Source of the DNA: SCUN01 sp964343975
GTDB lineage: Bacteria > Acidobacteriota > Vicinamibacteria > Vicinamibacterales > SCN-69-37
Direction: 5' to 3'
DNA length: 21,922 nt
Assembly (NCBI GenBank): GCA_964343975.1
Contig: CAYFLU010000037.1
Coordinates: 1 to 21,922, forward strand
A program made the translations under genes and the position numbers. The number at the start of each line of letters is the position of its first letter. The stretch's first letter is position 1. Shown one piece after another: positions 9,017 to 15,984 of this stretch. The notes under the pieces are model-generated. The model made no database searches and was not told where the DNA came from. It saw only the letters and a list, made by a program, of their open reading frames with translations.

Positions 9017-10141
9017 TTACTTCAGCTTGATCACTTCAGCACCAGCCAGGAGATACGCGCCGGTGCCGTACACTTCCCAACTCTCGGGCGAGAAGTCCTT
9101 GCGCGGATCCTGCCCGATCGGCTGCACCCAGCCCACGTGACCATCCGGCTGGATCAACGTGTGCAAGCCCGTCCACGCCTTGCGGACCGCCGGGCCGTAC
9201 GTCGCACGGTCGAGCAGGCCGTTGTTGATGCCCCAGGCCAGCGCGTAGGTGTAGAACCCGGACCCACTCGCTTCGCCGCCCGGGTACGACGCGGGATCGA
9301 GCAGGCTCGAGCGCCACAGTCCATCCGGCTGCTGCAGCGTGATCACGCGCGCCATCATCTCTTTGTAGAGCGACACGTAGAACGGCCGCGTCGGCCACGT
9401 GGCCGGCAGTTCCTGCAGCAGCCGCACCAGGCCGCCGGCGACCCAGCCGTTCCCGCGGCTCCAGAAGACGTGACGGCCGTTGGCCTCGCGCTTGCCCGTA
9501 GCCGGTAGATACGTCGCGTCGCGGAAGAAGAGATGCTCGTCTTTCGCGAACAGCAGGTCGTACGTCTCGCGGAACAGCCGGTCGCTCATCGTGAAGTACG
9601 CCGTGTCGTTCAGCGTGACGCCGAGCTTCGCGAGTGTCGGCGGTCCCATGAAGAGCGCATCGCACCACCACCAGGTGATGCCGTGGGCCTGCGCTTCACG
9701 TCCAGGCACGGTGGCGCGCATCGCCGCCACGTGGGCCACGGTCGGCTGCAGCATCTTCGGGTCCTGCTTCACGCGATAGAGATCGATGTAGGTCTGGGCG
9801 ATCGCGATCTCGTCGGCGTGATCGATGCGCGGCCCCGGCTGCCAGTGCACGCTCTCGCCCATCGCGACCATCGCATCCATCAGCCCGGGATCCTTCGTCG
9901 TCTCCCACGCCGCGAAGACGCCCGCGTAGAAGGCGCCGTTGGTCCAGTCGTTCGCGGCGTGATTCGGATGCGCGATCTGCCACCGCGCAGCCTTGAGCAT
10001 CGACGATGTGATCTCGGATGGCGCGAACACATCGGTGGCTTGGGCCTGCACGGCGACGCCACGCCAGACCAGCGACACGACGAGAGTGAACGCCAGGACG
10101 AACGTCGCCCGGCGCAGAACAGCAGCGTTATGCACGGCCAT
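9017..10141 (-). CDS. GH105/GH88-type unsaturated glycuronyl hydrolase (YteR/YesR-like)
   Basis: Family members hydrate the 4,5-unsaturated uronic acid left by polysaccharide lyases at chain ends and release it. The 374-residue sequence shows a signal peptide (hydrophobic core about 12-30, AQA cleavage near 35) and the (alpha/alpha)6-barrel family pattern. The motif HADEIAIAQTYIDLY (from 108) includes an active-site Asp, and WWWCDALFMGPP contains D161, corresponding to the catalytic D143 of YteR. WSRGNGWVAGGL and GSGFYTYALAWGINNGLL are also typical. The ATG overlaps the stop of the upstream ureohydrolase by 14 bases. A GTG two codons later (10135) has a better-spaced GGTGAG and is an alternative start. 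No polysaccharide lyase lies in the window, so its oligosaccharide must come from an enzyme encoded elsewhere. Confidence 0.92.
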   Translation of the reverse strand: MAVHNAAVLRRATFVLAFTLVVSLVWRGVAVQAQATDVFAPSEITSSMLKAARWQIAHPNHAANDWTNGAFYAGVFAAWETTKDPGLMDAMVAMGESVHWQPGPRIDHADEIAIAQTYIDLYRVKQDPKMLQPTVAHVAAMRATVPGREAQAHGITWWWCDALFMGPPTLAKLGVTLNDTAYFTMSDRLFRETYDLLFAKDEHLFFRDATYLPATGKREANGRHVFWSRGNGWVAGGLVRLLQELPATWPTRPFYVSLYKEMMARVITLQQPDGLWRSSLLDPASYPGGEASGSGFYTYALAWGINNGLLDRATYGPAVRKAWTGLHTLIQPDGHVGWVQPIGQDPRKDFSPESWEVYGTGAYLLAGAEVIKLK

Positions 10142-11183
10142 GGCTCACCGCCAGTTGATTGCACATCCGAAAGAGCATGCGGGCCCCGACGTTGGCATCC
10201 CACTCGCCGTCGGCGCCCGGAGCGACTTCGTTCAAATCCATGCCGATCACGCGACGGCCCGTCCGCACGACCTGCTCGATGAGGAAGAGCGCCTGCTCGA
10301 ACTCGAAGCCGCCGGCCACCGGCGTGCCGGTGTTCGGGCACAGCTTCGGATCGAGGCCGTCGATGTCGAACGAGAGATACACGTGTTGCGGCAGCGCATT
10401 GACGATCGCCTGCACCTGCTCCGCCCAGGTCGCGCCGTGGTACTGCGCGTGTTTCAGGTCGCGATCGAAAAACGTCGTGATGCGTCGATCGGACGCGATG
10501 ACATCCGCCTCTTCCTGGCAGTAGTCACGAATTCCCACCTGCACGAGATGGCTCACCTGCGGAATCCGCAGGGCGTTGCGCATGATGGAGGCGTGCGAGA
10601 ACGTGAAGCCCTCATAGGCATCGCGCAGGTCGGCGTGCGCGTCGATCTGCAGGATGCCGAACGAGTCGTGGCGGGCGGCCAGCGCCTTCATGAATCCATA
10701 GGGGGTGCTGTGATCGCCGCCGAGCAGCACCACGAGCTTGCCGGCATCCAGAAACTGCGCGCACCGCGCTTCCACCCACTGGTTCAGCCACGCCGAGCCG
10801 TCGTTCACCGCATCACGAATGTGGGCGGTGGCCGCCACGCTCACCGGATCGATGCCCGTGGTGATCGCGTCGATGTACGTCTTCGCGTCCTCGCGGAGCC
10901 GCGTCGCCGCCTCACGGACCTCGGTCGAGATCTCGTCCATGGCCACACCGATCTTCCACGCGTCGGTGACCGCCGGGTCAAAGAGGTCCACCTGCACCGA
11001 AGCGGCGAGCACGGCCGCCGGTCCCAGGGCGGCTCCGTCCTTGTACGACACCGTCACGTCCCACGGCACGGGCACCACGACCACTTCCGCGTCGGAGGTG
11101 TCGAACGGCAACCCGTAGAGACTACTCCCCGGATCCCCCGGGCTGTTGGGGTCGAAGGTGCGGATCTTCTCGTCGCGACTCAT
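10128..11183 (-). CDS. Ureohydrolase of the arginase/agmatinase family
   Basis: A 351-residue cytoplasmic binuclear-metal hydrolase that splits a guanidino group to urea. All metal-binding motifs are intact: GGDHS (H158), DAHADLR (D181, H183, D185) and SFDIDGLDP (D273, D275). It has a long N-terminal region (FDPNSPGDPGSSLYGLPF and VPVPWDVTVSYKDGAA) found in an 'agmatinase-like' subgroup that is longer than the classical ~300-residue SpeB. The specificity is therefore open: agmatine, arginine, formimidoylglutamate, guanidinobutyrate, or guanidine itself as in cyanobacterial GdmH-type proteins. I chose ATG at 11183 because the family motif begins close to it; a GTG 13 codons upstream is also in frame but gives no recognisable sequence. 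First gene of the minus-strand operon. Confidence 0.88.
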   Translation of the reverse strand: MSRDEKIRTFDPNSPGDPGSSLYGLPFDTSDAEVVVVPVPWDVTVSYKDGAALGPAAVLAASVQVDLFDPAVTDAWKIGVAMDEISTEVREAATRLREDAKTYIDAITTGIDPVSVAATAHIRDAVNDGSAWLNQWVEARCAQFLDAGKLVVLLGGDHSTPYGFMKALAARHDSFGILQIDAHADLRDAYEGFTFSHASIMRNALRIPQVSHLVQVGIRDYCQEEADVIASDRRITTFFDRDLKHAQYHGATWAEQVQAIVNALPQHVYLSFDIDGLDPKLCPNTGTPVAGGFEFEQALFLIEQVVRTGRRVIGMDLNEVAPGADGEWDANVGARMLFRMCNQLAVSHGRA

Positions 11184-11357
11184 CGCGTAAAGGATAGCCC
11201 GGCTGGGCGTTTCTCCCCACACGTCGAGGCGAATTGCCCATGTGGTTGCGCCGGCACGAATGGCGCGGCGCGTTCAAGTGCTGCCGTGTCTGTTGGTTAG
11301 GCACATCGTCGTGTCAGCGCCCTGACGGCACGCCTTTGGCTTTTGTGTATCAGTGAC
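11184..11357. promoter_or_regulatory. Divergent intergenic region
   Basis: 174 bases separate the divergently transcribed ureohydrolase operon and the H-NOX-like gene, so both promoters should lie here. Reading toward the ureohydrolase, TATCCT lies about 6 bases before the ATG and there is no clear Shine-Dalgarno, which would fit a very short leader. On the other side, TATCAG lies 5 bases before the H-NOX-like ATG without a good -35. A short inverted repeat GTCAG-CGCC-CTGAC (11313-11326) is present. None of these is strong enough to call as a defined site. Confidence 0.35.
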
Positions 11358-11924
11358 ATGAACGCGCTGATCTACAAAGCGGTGCAACAGCTCGTGCTCG
11401 AGCAGCACAGCGCCGACACCTGGGACGAGATCGTCGTCAAAGCCCATGCGACGTCCAGTGCCGAGTCGGCGTACCAGCGCGTGAGCGGCAACGGCATCCA
11501 ACACCTGATCGACGTGGCCTCGGCCACGCTCGAGACGGCGCCGGCCGAGATGCTGGCGCACGCCGGCGAACACTGGGTGATGCGGAACGAGTCGCAAGTC
11601 ACCGACCGGATGCGCCGGGCGACCGGAGCCTCCTTCACCGACACCAGCGAGCGCGGCATGCGGCAGTTTCAGAACGCCGTCGGCATGGTGTTCCCGGCGC
11701 TCCGTCCGCCGGTCATGCTGTGGAAGCTCGAATCGGAGGCGCGCGCGCACGTGCGCTATGTCTGGCATCGCGATGCCTTCAGCGGATTCGTCCAGGGGCT
11801 GCTCACTGGTCTCGCCCGCTGTTTCGACCCGCGCCTGCAGATCACACCGCTGCCGATGACGCCTGGTCACTTCACGATGCATGCCGCGTCCGACTTCGTT
11901 GCCGAGCTCGCGCCGGCGGCGTAG
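11358..11924 (+). CDS. H-NOX/HNOB-fold protein lacking the axial haem histidine
   Basis: A 188-residue stand-alone protein whose start MNALIYKAVQQLVLEQHSADTWDEI, mid-section (APAEMLAHAGEHWV) and C-terminal pattern (VFPALRPP, FVQGLLTGLARCF) align with the haem-NO/O2-binding domain family. Aligning the FPALRPP block to the soluble guanylate cyclase beta1 segment (YPGMRAPSF) places Q105 at the position of the axial histidine (H105 in sGC beta1). The haem-propionate motif Y-x-S-x-R reads Y134-V-W136-H-R138, keeping Tyr and Arg but replacing Ser with Trp. The fold is therefore recognisable but canonical haem ligation looks lost. It could bind another ligand or act as a non-haem sensor. Start ATG is chosen from family alignment. 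No obvious partner kinase or cyclase is adjacent. Confidence 0.72.
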   Translation: MNALIYKAVQQLVLEQHSADTWDEIVVKAHATSSAESAYQRVSGNGIQHLIDVASATLETAPAEMLAHAGEHWVMRNESQVTDRMRRATGASFTDTSERGMRQFQNAVGMVFPALRPPVMLWKLESEARAHVRYVWHRDAFSGFVQGLLTGLARCFDPRLQITPLPMTPGHFTMHAASDFVAELAPAA

Positions 11925-12006
11925 CGGTGCCATCAGCGCGACCAATGTCCTGATCATTCCCGGCGCCTCGCTGGACAGGAACACCGACGGCGTCTATCGT
12001 TGCCGC

Positions 12007-14847
12007 ATGTTCCGCGCCATCGCTGTGTCCACGACCGCTCTTGCGGTGACTGCCGTCGTTCTTCTGGCGGCGCAACAGCCCGCGCCCGTCACTGCGGCCG
12101 CCACCACCATCGGCGACTTCACGTTCACCGCCGATGCGCGCGGGGTGTCGCAGCTCAAGCGCACGGATGATCCGTTCAACGCGATGCTGATGCCGCCGGC
12201 CGGACGGGGCCGCGGCGGCGCGGCGCCGGCGGGCGCGCCGGTGCTCGGACTGACCGTCACGTATCGTCAGGGCACGGGCGCGTGGACGACGGCGCCGCGT
12301 GGCGCGTTCAGCACCACGCCGGACGGGCGCACGGCGCGCTACACGGCCGCGGCGGATGCGGCACTCGGTGTCACCGAAACCTACACGGCCACCGAGCATC
12401 GACTCGACTGGACGGTGACGCTGACGGCGCGGCGGGCCACACACATCGGCGACCTCGGCTTCTCGATTCCCGTGCAGGGCACGAACGGCGCGACGCCGGC
12501 CGACATCTTCGAGCGCGGCTTCCTGCAGCACAAGTTCGTCTCGGGCGCCGGCTCCTTCTTCTTCTACACGCGCGCCTCGGGCGCGCCACCGTTCCTGCTC
12601 GTCACCGCCGCCCCCGGCACGTCGCTCGAATATGTGGCGGGCACGCAGGTGTTCGCGCACTCGGAGAAATCCGGCGGCGAAGAGACGCGCGGCACCTGGC
12701 GTCAGCCGCATACCGGGAAGGACCTGGCCGCCGGCGCGACGGCCACCTACGGCCTGCGCATGATGTGGGCGAACTCCTACGACGAACTCCGCCAGCTCCT
12801 CTACGACAACGGCCTCTTCGACGTGCGCGTGGTGCCCGGCATGACCGTACCCGTGGACCTCAGCGCGCGTGTCGCCTTGCACACGAAGGCGCGCATCGAG
12901 TCCGTCACGGCGGAGTTTCCGGCGGCGACGTCCATTCAGCCGACATCGACGACCGGCGCCGCAACGCCGCTCTACGAGATCACCTTCCGCAAGCTCGGCG
13001 AGAACATGCTCACGATCACGCATGACGGCGGGCGCAAGACCTATCTCGAGTTCTTCGTCACCGAGCCGATGGAGACGCTCATCAAGAAGCGCGCGGCGTT
13101 CCTCGTCAATCGGCAGCAGATCAAGGATCCGTCGAAGTGGTGGGACGGCGTGTATGCGATCTACGACATGAAGGCGAAGACCGTCCGCACGATCGACGAT
13201 CCCGACATCTTCATCGATCGCATGGTCTACGCGCTCACCTGCGACGACCCGGGCCTCGCGAAGGCGCCCTATCTGGCCGCCAAGAACGTCTCCTTCCCCG
13301 ACAAGAAGGAAATCGAATCGCTGGAGTACTACATCAAGCACTTCGTGTGGGGCGGGCTCCAGCGCCGAGACGACGAGCGGCCGTATCCGTATGGGGTATA
13401 CGGCACGCCGAACTGGTTCGTGAACCGCGACCCGCAACGCCGCGTCGCCTACGCGAACAGCCTGCGCGACGGTGCCACCGCGAAGAAGGACCTCGTGAAA
13501 GAGCACGTGTGGCGCAACTACGACTACCCGCACGTGATCATGCTGTATTTCCACATGTATCAGATCGCGAAGATGTACCCCGAGCTGTCGACCTACCTCG
13601 ACGCGAAGGGGTATCTCACGCGCGCCATGGAAACGGCGAAGGCGTTCTACACCTACCCGTACGAGATCTACCCCGAGTACTACGACACCTATAAGTGGGG
13701 CCTCTACAACGAGCTCATCGTCCTCGAGCTCGTCGACGCGCTGAAGACCGAGGGCTATCCGGAACAAGCCGCGGCCCTCACGCGCGAGTGGGAGAAGAAG
13801 GCCAAGTACTTCATCTACGACGATCCCTATCCGTTCCGCAGCGAGTACGCGTTCGATCGCACGGCGTTCGAGTCTACGTACGCCTTCGCCAAGTACGGCG
13901 CCACGCACGACATGGCGCCCGATCAGAACCTGTGGTTCGACCTGAAGCTCAAGAAGTGGTGGTCGCACCCGGACGTGTCGCGCGAGGCCGCGCGCGCGTT
14001 CATGGATCGCCAGCTCGCATCGGGGCTGGTGGTGCGCGGCTGGTTGAACCCGGCGTATTACACGCTCGGCGCCGATCCGGGCGTGAGCTACATGGCGGCG
14101 ATGGGCGGCTGGGGCGTGCTCGACTACGCGCTCAACTTCGCGCCGAGTCCGTACGACTGGCTGCAGCTCGGCTACGCGTCGTACTTGAGTTCATGGAGTC
14201 TCGTGAACTCCGGCACGGCTGAGACGAACTACGGCTTCTGGTTTCCCGGCAAGGAGAATGACGGCGCGGCCGGCTGGCAGTTCATGAGTGCGAAAGCCGG
14301 CAGCGCGTGGATGGGCGGAAGCGTGCCGGGCGGCGTGATCGAGCCGCGCGGACCGTGGCACTACGACGGCGAGATCGACCTCGGTTTCGGCGGCGCGCTG
14401 CGCATGGCCGCGACGGTCGTGACGAACGACCCGACGTTCGGCTGGATCGCGTATGGCGGCTCGATGAAGACCAGCGCGAGGTCACTCGCCGTCAATCCAC
14501 GCGACGGCCTGCGGCGCCGCCTCGACATCGTCGCGCAGGACCGCGCGCTGCCGTTCCGCGACAGCCTCAGCCGCGTGAAGCTCGAGCTCGAGCGCGACGG
14601 CTTCGACGCCGGGAAAGACATCGTCATCGACACCGCCCTGCGCGAGATCACGTTCTCGCTTGAGAACCGCACGAGCGGGGCGCACAGCACGGGCTTGCGA
14701 CTGTCGCTACCGGTGAATGCGCGCTACGCGGTGACGGTCGACGGAGCGGCGGTGCCGCTCGTCGCCACAGGCAACCCCGACTACCCGTGGCGAGCGGATC
14801 TGCCGCTCCGCCCGTCCGGCGCCGCAGTGGTCTTGAAGCAGCCATAG
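12007..14847 (+). CDS. Large secreted protein, DUF5695-like
   Basis: The 946-residue protein begins with a signal peptide (MFRAIAVSTTALAVTAVVLLAAQ). An upstream ATG in frame is ignored because it would start inside the H-NOX-like gene and give no signal peptide. The N-terminal third is beta-rich with an Arg/Gly/Pro-rich patch near residues 59-78. From about residue 350 an aromatic-rich helical part follows: KWWDGVYAIYD around 377-387, HVWRNYDYPHVIMLYFHMY, YPEYYDTYKWGLYNELIVLELV and LNFAPSPYDWLQLGYASYLSSW. This looks like an alpha/alpha-barrel flanked by beta-sandwich domains and matches my recollection of DUF5695 proteins in Acidobacteriota and Bacteroidota. A carbohydrate-active role is plausible from fold and neighbourhood but unproven. 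A long open frame on the opposite strand here is a GC-bias shadow. Confidence 0.7.
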   Translation: MFRAIAVSTTALAVTAVVLLAAQQPAPVTAAATTIGDFTFTADARGVSQLKRTDDPFNAMLMPPAGRGRGGAAPAGAPVLGLTVTYRQGTGAWTTAPRGAFSTTPDGRTARYTAAADAALGVTETYTATEHRLDWTVTLTARRATHIGDLGFSIPVQGTNGATPADIFERGFLQHKFVSGAGSFFFYTRASGAPPFLLVTAAPGTSLEYVAGTQVFAHSEKSGGEETRGTWRQPHTGKDLAAGATATYGLRMMWANSYDELRQLLYDNGLFDVRVVPGMTVPVDLSARVALHTKARIESVTAEFPAATSIQPTSTTGAATPLYEITFRKLGENMLTITHDGGRKTYLEFFVTEPMETLIKKRAAFLVNRQQIKDPSKWWDGVYAIYDMKAKTVRTIDDPDIFIDRMVYALTCDDPGLAKAPYLAAKNVSFPDKKEIESLEYYIKHFVWGGLQRRDDERPYPYGVYGTPNWFVNRDPQRRVAYANSLRDGATAKKDLVKEHVWRNYDYPHVIMLYFHMYQIAKMYPELSTYLDAKGYLTRAMETAKAFYTYPYEIYPEYYDTYKWGLYNELIVLELVDALKTEGYPEQAAALTREWEKKAKYFIYDDPYPFRSEYAFDRTAFESTYAFAKYGATHDMAPDQNLWFDLKLKKWWSHPDVSREAARAFMDRQLASGLVVRGWLNPAYYTLGADPGVSYMAAMGGWGVLDYALNFAPSPYDWLQLGYASYLSSWSLVNSGTAETNYGFWFPGKENDGAAGWQFMSAKAGSAWMGGSVPGGVIEPRGPWHYDGEIDLGFGGALRMAATVVTNDPTFGWIAYGGSMKTSARSLAVNPRDGLRRRLDIVAQDRALPFRDSLSRVKLELERDGFDAGKDIVIDTALREITFSLENRTSGAHSTGLRLSLPVNARYAVTVDGAAVPLVATGNPDYPWRADLPLRPSGAAVVLKQP

Positions 14848-14882
14848 CCGAGATCCATCGTCCCGGGAACCTCCCGGCGCCC

Positions 14883-14911
14883 TTGACCGTCAGACATCAC
14901 AGTGATATCAC
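14883..14911 (+). promoter_or_regulatory. Sigma-70-type promoter of the SPFH operon
   Basis: TTGACC at 14883-14888 (-35) is separated by exactly 17 bases from TATCAC at 14906-14911 (-10). Both boxes are close to consensus, which stands out in this GC-rich sequence. The -10 is embedded in the central TGATATCA box of the palindrome described separately, so a protein bound there would block RNA polymerase. Transcription would start around 14917-14920, just before the Shine-Dalgarno. Confidence 0.6.
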
Positions 14912-14921
14912 TTTGATGTCT
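14892..14921. promoter_or_regulatory. 30-bp palindromic operator, three boxes at 11-bp spacing
   Basis: The 30-bp element reads AGACATCA-C-AGTGATATCACT-T-TGATGTCT. The outer arms (8 bp) are exact reverse complements, and the centre AGTGATATCACT is a perfect 12-bp palindrome; only one base pair (C/T) breaks the symmetry. It can be read as three 8-bp boxes, AGACATCA, TGATATCA and TGATGTCT, whose centres are 11 bp apart, one helical turn, so they face the same side of the DNA. Ribbon-helix-helix repressors typically bind such phased boxes cooperatively, and the second gene of the operon encodes one. It covers the promoter's spacer, -10 and presumed start. Autoregulation is inferred. Confidence 0.7.
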
Positions 14922-14922
14922 C

Positions 14923-14930
14923 AGGAGGGC
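14923..14930 (+). promoter_or_regulatory. Shine-Dalgarno of the SPFH gene
   Basis: AGGAGGGC lies 6-8 bases upstream of ATG 14937 and directly follows the palindromic operator. It determines the start codon and places ribosome loading immediately next to the repressor boxes. Confidence 0.75.
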
Positions 14931-14936
14931 ATCGCA

Positions 14937-15806
14937 ATGGTCAAGGAAAAGGTCGGCTCGGCGGTCTCTGGGTGGCTCATGGTCGGCGTGCTTGTCGTGG
15001 TTGGTGCGGGCGCGATCATGGGGCTCTGGAATGCGTTCGCCGAGGACCAACCGCTCGCGGCGATTGGCTTCATCGGGCTCGCCCTCCTCGATCTGGCCGC
15101 GTGGGGCGGCTTTCTCGCCATTAATCCCAACACCGCCAAAGTGCTCCTCGTGTTCGGCGACTATCGCGGCACGCTCAAAGCGCCGGGCTTTTGGTGGGTG
15201 AACCCGCTGTCCACGCGACGCAGCGTCTCGCTCCGCGTCCGCAACTTCGAAAGCAGCAAGCTCAAGGTGAACGACCACATCGGCAACCCGATCGAGATCG
15301 GCGCCATCGTGGTGTGGAAGGTCGTCGAGACAGCCGAGGCGCTGTTTGTGGTCGACGACTACGAGCACTTCGTGCACATGCAGACCGAGTCGGCGGTGCG
15401 GACGCTGGCCACCTCGTTCCCCTACGACGCGCACGAAGAGGGCGAGATGTCGTTGCGGGGATCGGCGGCGGAAGTGGCGCAGCGTCTCCGCGAGGAAATC
15501 GAAGAACGCGTGGCCAAAGCCGGCGTGGAGGTGATCGAAGCGCGCATCAGCCACCTCGCTTACGCGCCGGAGATCGCCAACGCGATGCTGCGGCGTCAGC
15601 AAGCGACGGCGATCATCGCCGCGCGGCAGAAGATCGTCGAAGGCGCGGTCGGCATGGTCGAAATGGCGCTGGCCTCGCTCAGCGAGAAGCAGGTCGTGCA
15701 GTTGGACGAAGAACGCAAGGCGACGATGGTGAGCAATCTGCTCGTCGTGCTCTGCGGCGACAAGGACGCGCAACCGGTCGTCAACACGGGCACGCTCTAC
15801 CAGTAG
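14937..15806 (+). CDS. SPFH/band-7 domain membrane protein
   Basis: A 289-residue stomatin/prohibitin/flotillin-type protein. It has two N-terminal membrane segments (about 12-29 and 38-60), then an SPFH domain: APGFWWVNPLSTRRSVSLRV, the typical IGNPIEIGAIVVWKV strand, and AVRTLATSFPYDAHEEG (~150-166). A Lys/Glu/Ala-rich helix follows (LREEIEERVAKAGVEVIEARISHL and ANAMLRRQQATAIIAARQKIV). SPFH proteins oligomerise at the membrane and organise microdomains or guard envelope integrity. ATG at 14937 follows AGGAGGGC (14923-14930) at ideal spacing. An in-frame ATG at 14916 lies inside the operator and has no Shine-Dalgarno, so I rejected it. The gene opens a three-gene operon with an RHH regulator and a DUF3592-like protein. 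Confidence 0.9.
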   Translation: MVKEKVGSAVSGWLMVGVLVVVGAGAIMGLWNAFAEDQPLAAIGFIGLALLDLAAWGGFLAINPNTAKVLLVFGDYRGTLKAPGFWWVNPLSTRRSVSLRVRNFESSKLKVNDHIGNPIEIGAIVVWKVVETAEALFVVDDYEHFVHMQTESAVRTLATSFPYDAHEEGEMSLRGSAAEVAQRLREEIEERVAKAGVEVIEARISHLAYAPEIANAMLRRQQATAIIAARQKIVEGAVGMVEMALASLSEKQVVQLDEERKATMVSNLLVVLCGDKDAQPVVNTGTLYQ

Positions 15807-15819
15807 GACGGAGCGCACG

Positions 15820-15981
15820 ATGGCGGAGCGCAAGACGTTTCTGGTTCGCATCGACCCCACGCTGCATGAGGCCCTGCAGCGGTGGGCCGATGCGGACCTG
15901 CGCAGCCTCAACGCTCAGATCGAGTTCCTGTTGCGCCAGGCGCTGGCCGAGGCCGGCCGGCTGCCGAAACCCAAGGAGTAG
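15820..15981 (+). CDS. Small ribbon-helix-helix (Arc/HicB-like) DNA-binding protein
   Basis: This is a 53-residue open frame, MAERKTFLVRIDPTLHEALQ and onward. The layout is that of a minimal RHH repressor: beta-strand KTFLVRID (5-12), helix A PTLHEALQRWADADL (13-27), a turn, and helix B SLNAQIEFLLRQAL (29-42) with a short basic tail. The dimer's paired strands would read the DNA major groove. It starts 13 bases after the SPFH stop, with GGAG 6 bases before the ATG. No toxin gene is adjacent, so a toxin-antitoxin role is unlikely. The phased palindrome upstream of the operon is its probable target. Its last codons (AAGGAG-TAG) double as the Shine-Dalgarno of the next gene. Confidence 0.85.
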   Translation: MAERKTFLVRIDPTLHEALQRWADADLRSLNAQIEFLLRQALAEAGRLPKPKE

Positions 15982-15984
15982 TTC

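Noticed and set aside
7901..9508. 535-codon plus-strand frame across the DUF2264 and GH105 genes
   Set aside because: Spans two well-supported genes and their junction and has a low-complexity Arg-rich translation.
11313..11326. Inverted repeat GTCAG-CGCC-CTGAC in the divergent intergenic region
   Set aside because: Stem of only five pairs, no partner regulator nearby and no promoter alignment; not distinguishable from chance.
11872..13968. 698-codon open frame on the minus strand opposite the DUF5695-like gene
   Set aside because: Arg/Val/Gly/Ala-rich composition without domain features; it is the complementary-frame shadow of a strongly GC3-biased gene with a signal peptide on the plus strand.
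14916..14936. Earlier ATG for the SPFH protein
   Set aside because: Lies inside the palindromic operator and lacks a Shine-Dalgarno, whereas the next ATG has AGGAGG at the right distance.
15820..15981. RHH protein as the antitoxin of a toxin-antitoxin pair
   Set aside because: No small toxin-like gene is adjacent; flanking genes are the SPFH and DUF3592-like membrane proteins.
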